In this document: positions 6,281 to 8,459 of the stretch, piece by piece
Layout of the letters: the number at the start of each line of letters is the position of its first letter
How positions within the stretch are numbered: the first letter of the stretch is position 1
NCBI GenBank assembly: GCA_015233285.1
Contig: JADFYA010000142.1
Span: forward strand, 1 to 8,459
Source: Deltaproteobacteria bacterium
GTDB taxonomy: Bacteria; Desulfobacterota; JADFXK01
Reading direction: 5' to 3'
DNA length: 8,459 nucleotides
Notes under the pieces: model-generated
Databases searched by the model: none
The model's input: the letters and a program-made list of their open reading frames with translations, nothing else
What the model was told of the DNA's origin: nothing
Made by a program: the position numbers and the translations under genes

Positions 6281-7639
6281 CTACAGGTCCAGGCCGTATT
6301 CTTTGATTTTGTTTTGAAGAGACTTTCGTGTAATGCCCAATAATTGGGCTGACTTGGTGCGGTTCCCAGAGGTGTGTTCCAGGGTCGCAATGACCAGTTC
6401 CCGTTCCATGTCTCGGATGGGCGTCCCTGGGGTCACCGTAATGCAGCCGTCTTTGGCCGGCGGTTTGATCCTGGCTATGGCTTGGGGTAGTTCCGCCAGG
6501 GTAATCAGGTCGCCCCGGGTCATGATTACGCCCCGCTCCACGGCGTTCTCCAATTCTCGGACGTTCCCCGGCCATTCATAGGCCCTAAAATATTCAATAA
6601 CTTTAGGATCAAACCCCTTGATCTTTTTTCCAGTTTTGAGGTTGACCAGGTGAAGGAAATGCTCGGCCAGCGGGACGACGTCTTCCCACCGCTCCCGGAG
6701 GGGAGGGAGATGGATGGGAACCACGTTTAACCGGTAGTACAGGTCGCGGCGGAATTCGTTTTGGGCCACGGCTGCCTCAAGGTCCTTGTTGGTGGCGGTG
6801 ATAATTCTGACGTCCACCTCGATGGGGATGCTGCTGCCCAGTGGTTCAAAGGTGCGTTCTTGAATCACACGCAACATCTTGGCCTGGGTGGTCAAGGACA
6901 TGTCGCCGATTTCGTCTAGAAAAATGCTGCCGCCGTCGGCGGTTTCAAATCGGCCTTTGCGGCGGGACACGGCCCCGGTAAAAGCCCCCCGTTCATGACC
7001 GAACAGCTCGCTTTCCAGCAAAGTCTCCGGCAGAGCGGCACAGTTGACTTTGACAAACGGCCGGTCGCGGCGGGGGCTATTCTGGTGAATGACATTGGCC
7101 GCCACCTCCTTGCCTGTCCCGCTTTCACCCAGCAACAAAACGGTGGATGGAGTGGCCGCCACCAAGAGCATGGTCTCTAGGGCCTGCATCATGGACGGAC
7201 TGGACCCGACCAGGTTTTTGAGATTGAATTTATTCTCTAATTGTTCCCGGTGGAGTCGATTTTCCTCTTTTAGCCCCCGGTATTCCAAAGCTTTCTTGAT
7301 TTTAATGAGGACTTCTTCCATGTCCAGCGGCTTCTGGATATAGTCGAACGCACCCATTTTCAGGCATTCCACCGCAGACTCGATGCTGCCATAGGCCGTC
7401 ATCATCATCACTTGTTGGGCCGGGTCCTGGCTCATGATCTTCTGCAAGCCGGTGATCCCGTCCATCTGGGGCATCCGGATGTCGGACAAGACCAGGTCGC
7501 AATGTTCCTTGCCCAGGACATCCAGGGCCTCTTGGGCGGTCCCGGCTTCCCGGACCTGATATCCTTCCGCCTCCAAATGAGCCCGGATCATGGCGCGATG
7601 GCTGCTTTCATCATCGACGACTAGGATTGTCCATTTCAT
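6281..7639 (-). CDS. NtrC/AtoC-family sigma-54 response regulator
   Basis: The 452-residue protein has the full three-domain plan. The receiver (1-118) has D9/D10, the phospho-acceptor D53 in LSDIRMP, T81 and K103. The central AAA+ domain (about 143-380) shows Walker A GESGTGKE (171-178), the sigma-54 contact loop GAFTGA (218-223) and Walker B SIFLDEIGD (238-246). A Fis-type helix-turn-helix closes the C-terminus (about 410-452, ending near TRKSLQNKIKEYGLDL). When phosphorylated it should drive open-complex formation at -24/-12 promoters. The ATG at 7639 has AGGAG 8 nt upstream (7652-7648); a TTG one codon earlier is also possible. No histidine kinase adjoins it in this window. The upstream neighbour is a terminator and the downstream gene is the AAA+ ATPase. 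Confidence 0.95.
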   Translation of the reverse strand: MKWTILVVDDESSHRAMIRAHLEAEGYQVREAGTAQEALDVLGKEHCDLVLSDIRMPQMDGITGLQKIMSQDPAQQVMMMTAYGSIESAVECLKMGAFDYIQKPLDMEEVLIKIKKALEYRGLKEENRLHREQLENKFNLKNLVGSSPSMMQALETMLLVAATPSTVLLLGESGTGKEVAANVIHQNSPRRDRPFVKVNCAALPETLLESELFGHERGAFTGAVSRRKGRFETADGGSIFLDEIGDMSLTTQAKMLRVIQERTFEPLGSSIPIEVDVRIITATNKDLEAAVAQNEFRRDLYYRLNVVPIHLPPLRERWEDVVPLAEHFLHLVNLKTGKKIKGFDPKVIEYFRAYEWPGNVRELENAVERGVIMTRGDLITLAELPQAIARIKPPAKDGCITVTPGTPIRDMERELVIATLEHTSGNRTKSAQLLGITRKSLQNKIKEYGLDL

Positions 7640-7674
7640 CAACCTGGCTCCTGCTCTGAGGCTTGATATTACCC

Positions 7675-7714
7675 AAAAAAAATACCCCGGTGTTTCATAT
7701 CATCGGAACCGGGG
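7675..7714 (-). terminator. Intrinsic terminator
   Basis: On the minus strand CCCCGGT (7714-7708... written 5'->3' as read) and ACCGGGG (7691-7685) form a perfect 7-bp GC-rich stem around a 16-nt loop, followed by TA and a run of eight Ts (7682-7675). It ends just 35 bp before the regulator start, so it would stop transcription arriving from the nucleotidyltransferase unit. Confidence 0.8.
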
Positions 7715-7729
7715 CCGTCGGAACGATTC

Positions 7730-7757
7730 ATTATATCATCTACTGGAAAAACGGCAA
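7730..7757 (-). promoter_or_regulatory. Candidate sigma-70 promoter upstream of the terminator hairpin
   Basis: Minus strand: TTGCCG (7757-7752), a 16-bp spacer, then a perfect TATAAT (7735-7730). It lies within the HEPN remnant and points at the regulator. A transcript from it would begin near 7723 and pass at once through the hairpin and T-run at 7714-7675 before the regulator ATG, an arrangement that would allow attenuation or simply make a short terminated RNA. Confidence 0.4.
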
Positions 7758-7828
7758 GAGGTTTGAAGAAAAAGGAGAGCGGCATCAATCTGGCGGAGTA
7801 TGGATAGAACAAGATTTTTGTCAAACAT
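7736..7828 (-). pseudogene. Truncated HEPN (DUF86-like) toxin remnant
   Basis: An ATG at 7828-7826 overlaps the nucleotidyltransferase stop by 8 nt. It reads 30 codons (MFDKNLVLSILRQIDAALLF and on) before a TGA at 7738-7736. This matches, as I recall the family, the opening helix of DUF86/HepT-like HEPN proteins, which typically directly follow or overlap an MNT gene. A +1 shift near 7758 opens a second frame to a TAA at 7669 that contains VDDIMN, resembling the VDDF segment that normally follows. After that the similarity is lost, and the R-X4-H RNase motif of HEPN toxins is absent. It appears to be a broken toxin gene. Confidence 0.6.
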
Positions 7829-8111
7829 AGCGTCCATCTCTTTCTATCCGTTCCTTAAGGAAAGGGTTCATCTTTTCGCTCACTCGAACGATATCGACCT
7901 GCTTCCGAATCAGTCCTTCAATATCTTCCTTGATATGTACCAGGGTGAACGGATTGGGCGTCTCGGTCTTGATACAGATGTCCACATCGCTGTCTTCCCC
8001 GGCCTCATCGCGCGCCGTCGACCCGAATACCCCAAGCTCCAGAATACCGTATTTCTTAGCGTAATCATGTTTAAATTTTCGCAGTATGGCGAGGACGTCG
8101 TCTCTTTTCAT
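7821..8111 (-). CDS. MNT-type nucleotidyltransferase, MntA-like antitoxin
   Basis: The 96-residue minimal nucleotidyltransferase carries GS-X10-D-X-D exactly (G30, S31, D42, D44) and a third acidic residue at D73 in KQVDIV, so the catalytic triad is intact. In characterised HEPN-MNT toxin-antitoxin pairs such proteins transfer AMP to the HEPN RNase and silence it. Earlier in-frame codons up to 8138 are possible, but the ATG at 8111 has GGAG 7 nt upstream (8122-8119) and starts directly at the first helix (MKRDDVLAILRKF). The expected HEPN gene overlaps its end but is only a stub, so this looks like an antitoxin left without its toxin. It may otherwise be a free-standing nucleotidyltransferase. 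Confidence 0.85.
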   Translation of the reverse strand: MKRDDVLAILRKFKHDYAKKYGILELGVFGSTARDEAGEDSDVDICIKTETPNPFTLVHIKEDIEGLIRKQVDIVRVSEKMNPFLKERIERDGRYV

Positions 8112-8220
8112 GGCCTGACTCCACATTGATCTCGACAATCTTCATGGTGTCGTTGCCGAAAATATCCACTACCTTGACGGCCGGAATGCCTCAGGCGTCC
8201 CAGTCTATTTCACCTTTGAG
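8071..8220 (-). pseudogene. C-terminal remnant resembling a DNA methyltransferase
   Basis: This frame reads EIDWDA-stop-GIPAVKVVDIFGNDT and then MKIVEINV, ending at TAA 8073-8071. The pattern WDxWGxPAVKVVDIFGNDT is one I associate, from memory, with the extreme C-terminus of adenine-specific (type III Mod-like) DNA methyltransferases; I cannot confirm this here. The TGA at 8193-8191 stands where a TGG tryptophan would be expected, and another TGA lies just upstream of 8220. The frame runs 14 codons into the nucleotidyltransferase gene. It is a relic, and the family assignment is tentative. Confidence 0.4.
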
Positions 8221-8459
8221 TCACCTTTGTTCTGGTTGTTCTCTGCTGGAACCTTCGTCGTCGGTTTCAACGCGGGAGCTTCCGTCGGCGGCTTCAACCC
8301 GATTAGGGATAGAAAGCTGCCTTCCGAACTTCCGACAATGATTCGTCCAGGAACTCCGCCGGCCCGCCCAGATACAGGGGGCTTGATGAATCTGAGCATT
8401 TTCAGGTCACAAGACACTGCGAGAAACTGGGGGGGATTGAATGTGCCGTCTCCCCGATT
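8205..8459 (-). CDS. Partial ORF open at the right edge, possible FG-GAP/VCBS relic
   Basis: The frame is open from the right edge (84 residues) to TAG at 8207-8205; its start is outside the window. The first residues, GDGTFNPPQFLAVSCD, resemble the turn of an FG-GAP/VCBS beta-propeller repeat, but this similarity fades after about 18 residues. The tail is rich in K, P and T with an imperfect 9-residue tandem (LKPPTEAPA, LKPTTKVPA). It overlaps the methyltransferase-like remnant by 16 bp in another frame. It may be the decayed end of a surface protein or just an open frame in degraded DNA. Confidence 0.25.
   Translation of the reverse strand, partial: NRGDGTFNPPQFLAVSCDLKMLRFIKPPVSGRAGGVPGRIIVGSSEGSFLSLIGLKPPTEAPALKPTTKVPAENNQNKGDSKVK

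Noticed and set aside
8338..8459. Plus-strand frame from ATG 8338 open to the right edge
   Set aside because: It encodes GGLNVPSPR, which is what the antisense of a GDGTFNPP motif gives, so the minus-strand reading is more likely.

Overview
The window looks like chromosomal DNA of a moderately GC-rich Gram-negative bacterium. A heptosyltransferase of LPS inner-core synthesis, an NtrC-type sigma-54 activator and a PAS-SpoIIE phosphatase would suit Desulfobacterota ('delta-proteobacteria'). That placement is an inference from gene content, not from a marker gene. Every confident gene lies on the minus strand, so transcription runs from high to low coordinates.

Layout in transcription order. 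(1) 8459-7670 is a degraded accessory patch. It holds an open frame running off the right edge, a C-terminal remnant resembling a DNA methyltransferase and interrupted by TGA, an intact MNT nucleotidyltransferase with the GSX10DXD motif (MntA-type antitoxin), and an overlapping stub of its HEPN partner that breaks after about 30 codons. A hairpin plus T-run terminator (7675-7714) closes the patch. (2) 7639-6281 encodes an NtrC/AtoC-family response regulator with no histidine kinase in view. (3) 6063-5200 encodes a MoxR-like AAA+ ATPase that starts at TTG behind a GGAGG. (4) 5199-4596 has no confident gene. It holds an inverted-repeat element, a good promoter for the next gene and one weak plus-strand ORF. 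(5) 4595-3531 is waaF, LPS heptosyltransferase II, probably also TTG-started. (6) 3470-2349 encodes a PAS plus SpoIIE-type PP2C phosphatase. (7) 2255-1 encodes a membrane-anchored HEAT-repeat protein of at least 751 residues that runs off the left edge. This last frame has no stop in the window but reads without interruption through all 751 codons.

The waaF, phosphatase and HEAT genes are closely spaced (60 and 93 bp) and could be co-transcribed, though the HEAT gene also has a plausible promoter of its own. The envelope gene, the signalling phosphatase, the AAA+ ATPase and the HEAT scaffold may be related in function, but nothing in the sequence proves it.

Two kinds of small repeat stand out. 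Degenerate heptanucleotide tandem repeats sit just downstream of two stop codons (2282-2316 and 6245-6272). A pair of related inverted-repeat elements built on a CTTAAGTCAATG core lie upstream of waaF and of the AAA+ gene (4702-4789 and 6170-6229). I found no rRNA, tRNA, CRISPR array or intact transposase.
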